A DNA stretch of 64,000 nucleotides from Vidua macroura. Its lineage: Eukaryota > Chordata > Aves > Passeriformes > Viduidae. Of the stretch, positions 38,585 to 49,042 are shown in pieces (the stretch's first letter is position 1; each line of letters starts with the position of its first letter). A model generated the notes under the pieces. That model was not told the DNA's origin and did no database searches. It saw only the letters and a list, made by a program, of their open reading frames with translations. The stretch covers positions 3,038,001 through 3,102,000 of the forward strand of contig NC_071579.1 of NCBI RefSeq assembly GCF_024509145.1. The letters run 5' to 3'. The position numbers and the translations under genes are program-made.

Positions 38585-39177
38585 ACATCTGAAGAGGAGC
38601 CCGTGGTGGGGAAGGACAAACCCAGATGGTGCTGTGTTGGAACCCTGGTTAGTGAGAATTTCAGACTTTCTGTGCTGACAGGCACTGACCCCCAGGAGAA
38701 CACTGCATTGACCCGAGGCCATGGAGGCTTCCAAAACGGAATGACAGAACTGGGATTGTGGGTGTGGAGTTTGAATAGAAGTGTGTGATAGCACAGGGGG
38801 AAAACTTAGAGTTGAAGGTTTTAGAATATAGTAATAGATATAAAGCAAGATGGAGGTTTTAGGGCAGAGGTTGGTCCTTCTTCTTCACCTTCTTCTCCAT
38901 GGGTTTGGGTGGTTTTGTGTAATTGGATAAAAAAGTCCACATTGTGGGCCATGGGTGGTTGGTTATTGGGTTAAAAGTAAAAATACTTTAGATGCCATTT
39001 CTTATTTGGACAGTTTATCCTTAAAAAGCCTTGTAGAGAGAGAGACAGGGCTCCATTTTTACCTTGTTAAAGTGCTGTAGAACTCACAACTTGTGAGGCT
39101 GTAACACAGATAAGAACTAACAAACATCTGAGTCCAAACAAGAAATACCATCTCACCGTTTAATCCTGACCCTGGCA
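38585..39177 (+). mobile_element. Probable solo LTR (ERVK-like)
   Basis: The sequence has the layout of a passerine ERVK LTR: an AGTGTGTGATAGCACAGGGG motif near 38780, then GGATAAAAAAGTCCAC, a TTAAAAAGCCTTGTAGAG segment and a 3' region reading CTCACCGTTTAATCCTGACC and ending at GGCA. There is no coding sequence. The limits and family are from pattern memory, with the 5' edge uncertain. Confidence 0.45.
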
Positions 39178-41501
39178 GAGAAAAGAAGCAAAAGAATCAA
39201 CAGTGCTGGGGAATATGCTGGGAGGCAGTGATGGAACTGGTGGCCCAGCACACACCAAAAGGGCCCTTTGTCTCATTCAGCACCAGTAAAAAGATTTTTT
39301 TTTTTAAGAAATGAGGATGTAAGGAAAAAAAAAAAAAAACTCAGCTTCATTTGTAATCTGGGATGCAGAGCGTGCACATAACCAGACAGAGGCTGCCAAG
39401 TCGAAAAAAGCCAGTGAGATCTGTGAGCAACACCCTGTGTGTCTGCAGCCTGTTCTGCTCTCTCCCTGCTTCCCATCCAACCACGTGGAGGCAGAGCTGC
39501 AGGAACACCCCAGACCCACAGGCTCCCCACGGGAGCAGCACAAAGCTCCCTGGACCAGGGATCTGCTGGGTCTCCTTTTCCTAGGAGCTCCTTAGGCTCC
39601 CAAGAAATCAGACCTCTCAAATTCACAGCACCAGAGACATGAATTTAGATGCTGCAAGACAGGGCATCACTTTTATCTACATCATCCTTTGGGGTCACTG
39701 TGCTAGGGCAGAGTGCTTTGCTTCCCACGGGGACACTCAGACCCTCCACCCATCGCTCAGCGTTGGGATATTGGGACACACAAGACAGATGATGGACTTT
39801 GGACCTGGCTAGCACGAGAGATTTGGTAACAGGATGCCTTGGCAAGAGCAAACAGAACTTTGAGGATTAAATCAAGATTGCAAAGAAGGTTCAATCAGAC
39901 GGGTTTTCTGGAAAAAGAAAATTACATCAGACTTCTGCAAGCAAGAGATGTTTAAAATGTGTACGTTTGTTTATGTGATGATTAATCCAATCACTGTAGT
40001 AAAACATTACTAGTCTTCCTAGAATAAGTACATAAGCAGTTATACTCCACAGTAAAATTGGATTCTTTGACCACCTCAAAGTCTTCCTTATCTCTCATCA
40101 CTGATAACTCAGGTGCTCAAAGGCTGAATTACATCATCCCCCCTTCACACTGTGCCACAAGTCTGCTGCTTTCCCCCCAGCCTCCCCCATTCCCTGCCCA
40201 ACACCTGCCTGGAATCTGGCTTTTCCATGCATCCTGGCTGTAAAGATCATCCCAAAACAAGGGCACAGCTTGTATTCCCCAAACTGCACAAGCTAAGCTT
40301 AACAAATCCCCATGCACACGTGTGTTTCGGCCATGCAAAGCAGGGTTGGGTCCTGTGTGCTTCATATTCAGCCTGAAGAGTTTCTGGGATGTGCTCCCTG
40401 TCTGGCTCTGCCTGTCCTTACCATCAGCTAAGGAAGCAGCTGCTCCTCCTGGAGAGGCCACAGGAGGTTCCCTGCTTGCTTATTTTGACAAGGAGCTTTT
40501 CTTCTGAGTTGTCCCTAAGCTCAACATTATCCAAAGGATGCTGCCAGGCATCCAGAGCAAAGACAGCAGTGATTCTACCTTGGAGCACTGCAGATCTCCC
40601 CAGATACCTCCATCCCTGACCCCGAGGTGTGAACACAGGGATGGAGGGCAGGGCAGCAGGCTGGCACTCTGGAAAAATGGGGTTCAGTGTCTGCCCTGGG
40701 CTGAAGTCCCTCAGACAAGAACAAGGTGGGCTGGTACATTCATTTTTCACCATAAAGTTAATCCCCTCCCAGAGCCACAGGGACTTTGTGTTTTCTGTTC
40801 TCTGCCTTGGTTTACTCTTGGGGAAAAAAAAAAAAAAAAAAAAAAAAAAACAGGGAAAACAGCATTCTACCCTTCTTATTCTACTCGTGGAATTGTTTCA
40901 CTGGCAAAAGGAAGCAGAGTTGGAGGTTTAGTGAGGGTCAGACCTGCCAACACTGGTGAGCATGAAAAAAGAGCCTTTCTTCACTACCCTCAGAGCAACC
41001 CACATCCAGAGCAGCTAAACAACATCTGGCTACACACCAGGAATGCCACATCTGCAAGGACAGGGGAGCAGAAGGCTCATGCAGCAGGACAGAGGCACAG
41101 GCAGCACCTTTTGCTGTGCCTAGCACGCTGCAGACCACCCAGCCACAGCCTGCAGCTACTCAGACATTTTCCATGTTTCCCATGTCCCATTTAATGCCCT
41201 CCACCATGCTGGAGCTATGAGAGAACACCCCTCTCACTGCTAACCAGAGCCAGACTGCTCCAGTGAAAGCCCCCAGGGTGATCCAAGGCATGTGAGATGG
41301 GCCCTTTGGAAAATGAAATCACAGGGAAATTGCATTATTACTAATAAAATTACACGTAAGGAAATTAATTTGCTTTTTCTCCCCCATAGGGTATCCATCT
41401 ATTCCCAGAAAACATCTCTGGTGCTGGGGTTGCTGGTTCTGCACACCTACCAGGGCTTTGGCAAAGCTTTTGGGGAGAATACTGATGGCTTGTCCCAGAA
41501 G

Positions 41502-41800
41502 GATAGAATGGTTTGGATTGGAAGGGACCTTAAAGATCATCTTGTTTCAGCCTCCCTGCCACAGGCAGGACCACCTTCCACCTGACCAGGCTGCTCCAAG
41601 CCCCATTCAAAACCTGGCCTTGGGCACTTCCAGGGATCCAGGGGCAGCTACAGCTTCTCTGGGCAACCTGTGCCAGGGCCTCCCCACCCTCACAGTCAAG
41701 AATTCTTAACCTTAAAGCCACTCACTTCCAGTTTAAAGCCATTCCCCCCCCCCCCATCCTGCCACTGCATGCCCTCATCAAAAGTCCCACTCCTCCTGAT
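41502..41800 (-). mobile_element. CR1 LINE 3' fragment
   Basis: Reverse-oriented. It starts GGATAGAATGGTTTGGATTG and passes through AAGATCATCTTG, GACCAGGCTGCTCCAAGCCC, CTGGGCAACCTGTGCCAGGG and CCAGTTTAAAGCCATTCCCC to the TGCATGCCCTCAT block. Confidence 0.85.
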
Positions 41801-43145
41801 GTTTGAGTCTGATGATAAAGCAGGAACCTCTGGCATGTGGTTTTTGCAGGCTGATGGGGTATCAGGGCACAGAAGTCTGAGAAAGGAACAGATGAAACCC
41901 CTTGGTGCTCACCAACATCCCAGGAAGGGGCCTGGCAGAGCAGGTAGTGGGGCTCTGTGGTCCTCAGTGGGACATGGGGTCTGCAAAGCCCAGGGGCCAG
42001 AGCCCATTGTCCACCCCAGCATCACAGACTTCCAAAAGACCATCACAAAGCGGGATGAAATGATAAACTCAATCACCCAGGAGCTGGGAAATGCAAAGAC
42101 AGGACCCTTCCAAGCTGGGGAAACACCCTCTTAAACCCCATTGGGATGGCAGCACCCAGCACTGCCGCCTGAGCATTCCCACTGTGTTAAAAACAGAAAT
42201 ACGGGGATTTGGGGCTTTTCTTGAAATACTGGGTTGCTGGATGGAGCAACTGAGGGCAGCCAAAGGTGGGCACATCCCACCAGCAGGAGCAGGAAGAGCT
42301 CCAGCTCCATGTCCCTGCCACCAAGCAGAGCTGCGGAGCTCACCAGGCCACTAATTAGCGAGCGGGCTAGCCGACAATTAACGAGGCCACCCCTCTGCTT
42401 CCTGCCCCGCCATGATTTATTCATTTGGCACCCCCAGCGGGCTGCAAAGGATAACGAGGTACCGAGCGCCTGCCGAGCCCATATGGCAATTTATTTCGAC
42501 TGCAAAGCTGCCCGAGTTGCCGGCCAGGAGGTTCCCCAGGCACAAAGGGATGAGCAGCACCAGGGAGAGCCCAGTCCCAGCGATGGGCTGCTCTCCAAAA
42601 AAAGCAGGAGCAGCCCCAGCATTATCACAAGTGGCTTTATCATGGAAACCATCCCAAAGAAACCCTACCAGCTTCACACCAGTGGAGCGCTGACCTAGAT
42701 CTTGCCAAAGCAACGTGCCACATCTAATTAATTCAGGGGCTCCCATCTCCTTTGGGTGTTTTATTAAACATTATTCCCCAAATCAGGTTCTGGAGGCAGG
42801 GAACTGCTCCAGAGCAGTGATAGTGGAGTAGGATGTGCTGCAGCAGCTTATCCCAGGCAATCTTGCTGATTGCTGAGCAGGCACAGGGAGAGGAAGCTTG
42901 TTATTTCAATGTGGGACTGAAGCACGTGGCTGCAGCCTTGTCACACAGTGAGCGTGGGGTGAGAGAGGCTAATCCAGGACTTGGAGCTTGGCTTTCCTCA
43001 CAGCACCAAGGCAAACGATGAGGATAAGTTGAATAAAGTAAAATAATAAATAAAACCGGTGGGTCCTAGCTCTTGTTTTCTCAAGTCTATTAATGTCCCA
43101 GCTTGCTCTGGTTCAGAAAGATTTGGGCGCTTTTTAGAATTGAAT

Positions 43146-43260
43146 GCAAATCATGGAACCATTGAGGTTGGATAAAACCTCTAAGATCAAGTCCAACCAT
43201 TAGCTCAGCACTGCCAAGTCCCACAAAAAATGTCCCCAACCACCGTATCTGCAGATAATC
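43146..43260 (-). mobile_element. CR1 LINE 3' fragment
   Basis: AATCATGGAACCATTGAGGT, AAACCTCTAAGATCAAGTCC and AACCATTAGCTCAGCACTGC are reversed CR1 3' sequence. It lies about 330 bases past the donor of the upstream exon, within the intron. Confidence 0.8.
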
Positions 43261-43585
43261 CCCTCTCAGCTGGGTTAAGCCACAACAAAAGCAGAAAGGC
43301 AACAGCCCCAAACATTATCTAAATACCCAGATCCAGCCAAGGGAAACTGCCTTGACGACTTCCAAAACAGAGAGCTTCCAACTTTCCCCCCAATTTGGGG
43401 ACATGCCGTTCCCACAGGATGTCACCCTCCAGCTCAGAGCCAGGAGATGGAGCACGGCCGGCCCTGGCTGCCCCACAGGGAGCCAAGAGAACACCCCCAG
43501 TCCCTCTCAGCAGCCCCACACAGAGCGGGGAAGGCTCCCACTCCCCCCAGCTGCCCACCTGGGCTGGGGGCTCTCCGGTACTTAC

Positions 43586-44015
43586 TCCCACTCCTTCCTC
43601 CGCGCCTGGGGCGTGCTCTGCATCTTGTGTGCCTCGTGTGCCTTGATGATGTCCCTCTGCTCGATGAGCCCTCCCCGCCGGCGCTTGATCACATCGGGGC
43701 TCACAGGCACCAGCTGGCCCAGCCCCAGCTCCAGGGCCCCGGCACGCGCCTCGCCGTCCCGTGAGCGGGAATTGTAGAGGGCGTCAAAGGAGGCAGCGCG
43801 GGACACCAGGGCCTGGGCCAGGCTCTGGGGCTCCAGCAGGTTGCAGGAATGGGTGTTCTGTATCAGGCCCAGGCGGTGCTGGCGCCACGTCTCCTCCTCG
43901 GGCAGCGCCAGGATGCAGCGGGACGAGGCGGCGTCCGGCTCAGCCGCCCTTGCCGGGGAGCCCATGGAGCACGTCCCGAATCCCAGCATGGCTGCTGCTG
44001 CTGTGGCTCATCACT
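43586..44015 (-). CDS. CACNA1E: Probable alternative upstream exon of CACNA1E encoding a 134-residue N-terminal extension
   Basis: On the minus strand the exon follows CCTGTCCCCTTGCAG (acceptor ending at 44016) and ends GGGA before GTAAGTAC (donor from 43585). An ATG at 43989 with G at -3 opens 134 codons plus two bases (MLGFGTCSMGSPARA to QARRKEW). An in-frame TGA lies just upstream, so this is a true start. The product is soluble, has no signal peptide or membrane segment, and carries a basic KRRRGG patch and a charged helix-like tail (LIEQRDIIKAHEAHKMQ). I do not recognise it as a domain. The frame is in CpG-rich sequence and looks coding. Phase 2 joins exactly to the start exon at 26212 (GA plus G gives Glu, then the canonical Met). 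The alternative is the first coding exon of a separate unknown same-strand gene. No other exon for such a gene was found in the 17 kb before CACNA1E. The CACNA1E link is inference. Confidence 0.6.
43940..44011 (-). promoter_or_regulatory. Short upstream ORF overlapping the start codon of the upstream exon
   Basis: An ATG at 44011-44009 sits four bases into the upstream exon, in a different frame from the 134-codon ORF. It reads 23 codons, beginning MSHSSSSHAG, to a stop at 43940. Because it runs over the main start at 43989, ribosomes that use it would bypass that start. This predicts low translation of the extended isoform. The reading frame is seen directly; the regulatory effect is inference. 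Confidence 0.45.
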
Positions 44016-45463
44016 CTGCAAGGGGACAGGACACAGGGAGGCTCAGGGCTCTGCTGGTTCTGCCCCACAATTCCCTCCATTCCTCCCTCATCAACCAAAA
44101 GTCCCGTTTCTCCTTTGTTTGTTGGGCTGGACCCTCTCACAGCAGGACACGCATCACTGGGATCCCCAAGGTTAGGGCAAGGGGCAGCACCTCCTGCCTT
44201 CCTCATCCTTCCCAACTGAACCTCTTGAACCTCCCTGACCCATGAGCCAGCCCTCCCTGGAACAGCACAGCTCGGTGAGATGGGAAAAAGGATTTGGGAC
44301 ACGTGGATCAAACCACACCGGGCTCCTTCCATTTGGTTGGTTTCTCTCTATGGGACACCCCTGGCTGAAGCATCCAGATCTCCCCTCCAGCCCCACACAG
44401 GCAGCCCTAGAGACAGGCAGCACTTGAGGGGGCTTGGATGGGGAAATACCAGCGTGGCTTTGAGTTGGGAGCTGCATAAGGGAGCCAAAGGCAGGGGAAC
44501 GGTGCCAGGAACACCACACGGAGCAGCGCTCCTCGGCCAAGCAAAGCAGGTGATGCCCTACAGACAGGAAATGCTCGTGGCCAAGACTACACCCAAAGCC
44601 ATGGTGAAATGCTTTATTTTCGTGTTGGAAAAGCTCTGTTCAGCCTCTTATTGATGCAGGAAAGGCTTTGATTTGGCAGTCCCAGAAATTCCCCATCCAG
44701 CGTTTGCCCATGATGAAGGTGAAAAAGGGGACGAGAGAAAGCAGAAGGCAGCCAAGGCCTTCCTAACTCCATCCCTAATGCAGGAGAAAGCAACCCAGCA
44801 AGGAAAAGGAGGATTTAAATCCCCCAATCATGCAGCAAACTAAGCACATCATCATCATCTTAACCCCTTCCCAGGGCATCGCTTGGAGATACCTCCAGAA
44901 CAAAACAGGGAGGTGAGAAAAGAGGATGGGATAAAGGCTGAGGAACACCACACCAGAAGCAAAAATAAATTAAATATAGGGGGGGAAAATTAACAGTAAC
45001 TGAGGGGACAGCAGCAATCCTAGTCAAAATAAGCCTGCAATTCCTCACGAGGGGAAGGGATGGAGGGCCCTGGGGAACATCCCATTTCCTTCAGGTGCTG
45101 CCCTGTAAATAGAAAAGCATCCAAAGTCACCCTCAAATTTAAAACAGTCCAGCCCAAGGGGTACTCAGCCTTCGGCAAGCTCTCTGGAAGGAAGAAGGCA
45201 ACTGCCAGCAAGAACCTCAGCAAATTAATTAGCACATTGATAAGTGGAGTTTGGCTGCTCCCACTGAGAGCTATAAACGGATCCTCCACTCCACTACTTT
45301 GCTTACCCATGCGACTTTTTTTAGGAGCATTAATTACTTCTTCAAGTCAGTTCTGGACACCTTCATCATATCTAATTTCCAGCAACTTCTGCTTTTCCTT
45401 TTCATATTGCTCTGCTCATTCTCAACCCTCCCCTCTTAAAGTTTAACACCAGGTTTCCTTGGG

Positions 45464-45632
45464 TTTGGGGGCTTTTTTTGTTTTGGTTTTCTTTTTCCTG
45501 TAGTTGGTGAGCTTTCTGTTTTGGTGGGGTTTGTTTGTTTGTTTTGGTTTTTTTGTTGCTTTTGTTTGTTTGGTTGGTTGGTTATGTTTTGTTCAGCTTC
45601 TGTTTGTTTTGGGTTTTTTAGGTTTTTTTTAA
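45464..45632 (+). repeat. T/G-rich low-complexity tract
   Basis: GTTT, GGTTT and TTTTG units with few other bases. The strand bias is the reverse of the A/C tract at 30.4 kb. Confidence 0.9.
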
Positions 45633-46382
45633 ACAACCATTAGCCCTGTTCCTTTCCTAAACATTTCCTTGGCAAGGACAGGAGGATTTCATGCACACCA
45701 AGTGTGAACACTCCAGGTTTCAGCCATGCCTGAGGACAATTAGCCAAGAGCAAATGAGGATAAATCCCAAGGGCAGGTCCAGCCTCCCCCACAGACCCTG
45801 GCTCTGCTGATGCCTCCCAGGGCATCTCCCGCTCCAGCTGACTCCCAGGCTTGGGGGCAAGTGGAAAAGCTCAGGCAGAGCCCCCAAACAAAACACTGAG
45901 AAAGTTTGAGGAAATAAACAGAAATAATTAGCTCTGCCTCCGCCCAAGCAAACAGGGCTCATGCTGCCAGCAGAACAAGCCACGTTCCCTCTGGAGAAGT
46001 GACAACGAGAGAAGGGAGGATGCCAGAACATTTTGTTAAGGAAAGCTGACGAGGTTTCACGCTAACGAGGGATGCCACATGCCAGGTACAGAGCATCTGG
46101 CACCAGGGCACCTGCCTCTCTTCTGGCCTTTGGGGCCCTCCTCACACACTGAAAACAAACACTTTATTTTTACCCAAAATCGGAATTAATGGGAAAAACA
46201 CCACATTGGCTCACGTAATTTGGTTTCTGCTGTTTGAATGCCAGCCCTGCCCCTGTTGATGGGAGCCCACAGCTTGGGCTGTGCTGGAAAGAGGCATGGC
46301 CAGAGCCAGGACCATGGAGCCAGCCAGCAGCCCTGCTGCGAGCCTGGATTTCGTAATAACATAGAACTTGTGCGTGTGTGTG

Positions 46383-46720
46383 CATCACAAAATGGCTTGG
46401 GGTTGGGAAAAAACTTTAAATTCATCTTGTTCCAACTCCCCTGACAAAGGCAGGGACACCTTTCACCAGACCAGGCTGTTCCAAGCCCCATCCAACCTGG
46501 CCTTGGACACTTCCAGGGCTGAGGCAGCCACAGCTTCGCTGGACAACCTGTGCCAGGCCCTCACAGGGCAGAATTTTTTCCTAATATCTAACCTAAACCT
46601 AAACTCTGTCAGTGTGAAGCCACTTCCCTTTGTCCTATCACTCCAGGCCCTCATAAATAGTTCCTCTCCATTTTTCTTGTAGGCTCCCTTCAGGTTTCAG
46701 TGCCTCTGAGCCCTTCCAAC
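46383..46720 (-). mobile_element. CR1 LINE 3' fragment
   Basis: Reverse-oriented. It contains CTTGTTCCAACTCC, CCAGACCAGGCTGTTCCAAG, TTTCCTAATATCTAACCTAA, CTTTGTCCTATCACTCCAGG and CTTGTAGGCTCCCTTCAGG. Confidence 0.87.
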
Positions 46721-47199
46721 TGCAGATCAGCCCTTTCCTGGGGATAAACCCAGGCTGCCACATAGCTCCCTGATAACAGCCTGGCAGAAGATGACTTCAC
46801 ACCTCCACTAATGACAAGTAGGGGTTAAAAACAGCAAAGGAAAACAGCTTATCCACCAGTATTGACCCCTCTGGAGTCCCACACGTGGTTTCCCAGCCCC
46901 TACCACAGGAACAGGGATGTCGCTGCCAGAAATGGGACCTGTATATACCTGTATTTGATACAGGAGACCCAAGGAACTGCTGCACTGTGACACAAAGCAG
47001 GCTTTCAGTACGTTAAAGTGATGCCTCTAGAAGCTCTCACCTCCCAAATTTCATTCTAAAAGCAATAAAAGTCAGGAAAATCACTGTTTGCTCCTGCTGC
47101 AGAGAAATCATCTGGGTAAAACCATGGCCACTGAGAACAGCCAAAATGAGTTAGAGAAGGGGATATTCAGCTAGAAAAACATTGGCACTTGTGCACCTA

Positions 47200-47244
47200 C
47201 CTTCCTTCCTTCCTTTCCTTCCTTCCTCCCTCCCTTCCCTCCCC
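47200..47244 (+). repeat. CCTT-type pyrimidine tract
   Basis: Forty-five uninterrupted C/T bases made of CCTT and CCCT units, opposite in strand to the purine tract 1.5 kb to the right. Confidence 0.93.
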
Positions 47245-48781
47245 ACCCCACGTGGAATTTACACAGCCAAACACTGAGCCCTGTACATCAGCAGCCCATA
47301 CACCAGCATGGGACACAAAAGCAGCATGCCCACCCCACAAACCACTGAGAAAAGGCTTTTCAAGCACAGGAGCACAAGTGATGGAAGAAGAAGCACACAG
47401 AGATCCTCTCTACAGCATCCTCAAGGGACCCAACCCTGTTACCTCAACCCCGGCCACGTGCCAGAGCCCCAGCAGGCAGGAGACACAGAGATCTCACACC
47501 GTGCCTCATTTTTTTCCCCCCTCTGGCAGCTGATTAACTAATAAAGAGCTGCAGGGAGGAGCAGGTTCCCAGCAGCAGCGCTGCCCTCCGAGGAGGAAAT
47601 TCCTTTTAGGGGTTTTCTGTGCGCGTGTTTGTGTTCCAATGGCAGCAATCAAGCCTTTAGCCAAGTAACGATATATTACCATAATAACTGCACTCAGCAC
47701 TTAAGGCGCTGGGTGAGCTCTTTGCTTCCATTCTCTGAACAACTTTTACCAAAACCCCCGGAGTTAAAGCAAAGGGTTTAAATGCTGTGCCGGTCCACAG
47801 GGCTCAGCTTCCCAATGCTGAGCTCCAGCTGCCCCCGGAGAGCAGGGAAGCAGAGATCTCTTCCTGGAGAGGGCAGGATGGACAAACCCTGGCTGTGGTG
47901 TATTCCACAGGCAACCAAGCTGCTGGAGCCCTCCAAACGTGGCTCAGCAGCCTTCCCTGGGGATTTGGAGGATGATTTTGATAGCAGCAGCAGAGCAAGA
48001 AGCTGTTAAACATCTATATGCATGAAAAAGGTGCATGATACTATCTATATATACACATAATATAAGGGAGCATCTAGGATGCTGCTCCCAAGCACCTTGG
48101 GGACGACCCAAGTCAGGCAAGGATTCTCCACTTCACCAGCCCACAGGAGATGATGTCTCCTCCCCCAGTTTGGCTGGTCTCCCTGGGAACTCACATGTTG
48201 GGGTATCTCGGCCTGCTTCAACCCTTCCCGAGGCACAGGGATGCTGACCTGCTTCATCCCAGGCCAAGGGGGCCACTTGCTTTGCAGGACAATCAAGAGC
48301 TTCCCTCCACCGAGCCATGCTTGCCCTGAGCTGCCAATTACCAGTCCCTGCTCCAAAGGGGGAAGGGGAGCTCAGGCAGCGTGGAAAAGCAGAGCACCGA
48401 AGCTCCAAGCGCTCGGAAGAATTTCAGCGTGGGGCCCTTCCAAACAGAGACAGATGGGCTGCGAGAGAGGCTGATTCATCCTCGTGGCCTTTTCCTCTCC
48501 TGCCACGTGCACTTCCCCTGGCAGTGACATGGATGCTGGGGTGGGTAAGCCCTGCCTGGGTCAGCTCTGGGCCGCCCTGGGTGCTCCAGCCCATCTGGGG
48601 CTGTGCAGCACGGTGCCAGCTGGTGAGTGGGTTATTTTTAGGCGAGTCATTTGATACTGGGCGAGAGTTTGTGGGATTAAACCCCCCAGCACTGGCAGAT
48701 TTGCAGTGCCTCTGCTGGGAAGATGCTCCCAGCATCCCTGGGACTGCATTCCAGGCTTTGGGAGCTTTGTACACTAGTAAC

Positions 48782-49042
48782 AGAGGGAAGGGAAAGGGGA
48801 AGGGAAAGGGGAAGGGGAAGGGGAAGGGGAAGGGGAAGGGAAAGGGAAAGGGAAAGGGAAAGGGAAAGGGAAAGGGAAAGGGAAAGGGAAAGGGAAAGGG
48901 AAAGGGAAAGGGAAAGGGAAAGGGAAAGGGAAAGGGAAAGGGAAAGGGAAAGGGAAAGGGAAAGGGAAAGGGAAAGGGAAAGGGAAAGGGAAAGGGAAAG
49001 GGAAAGGGAAAGGGAAAGAAAGGAAGAAGGAAGGAAGGAAGA
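48782..49042 (+). repeat. 261-base pure purine tract with a (GGGAAA)n core
   Basis: Every base from 48782 to 49042 is A or G. The first part is mixed GGGGAA and GGGAAA units. About 30 GGGAAA units occupy roughly 48838-49018, followed by GGAAG-type units to the end. All frames through it are open, giving spurious ORFs of Gly-Lys, Arg-Glu or Phe-Pro repeats. Confidence 0.98.

Larger units (their letters stand above)
26213..43585 (-). other. CACNA1E: Probable intron between the upstream exon and the canonical start exon
   Basis: The interval is bounded by a GTAAGT donor at 43585 and a TTCTTCCAG acceptor ending at 26213. The part nearest the start exon is a CpG island that would act as promoter and 5' untranslated sequence for the canonical transcript. 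The rest contains CR1 remnants of both orientations, LTR-like blocks at 37.4-37.9 and 38.6-39.2 kb, an A/C-rich tract at 30.4 kb and an AT-rich block at 32.57-32.82 kb. A further AT-rich block at about 39.65-40.1 kb may also be LTR-derived. No coding exon was recognised. Confidence 0.6.

Noticed and set aside
17469..43586. Splicing of the 43.6 kb exon directly to exon 2 (phase would fit)
   Set aside because: The 43.6 kb donor is a major-class GTAAGT and the exon 2 acceptor is minor-class AC, so the two spliceosomes would be incompatible; joining to 26212 is the plausible route.
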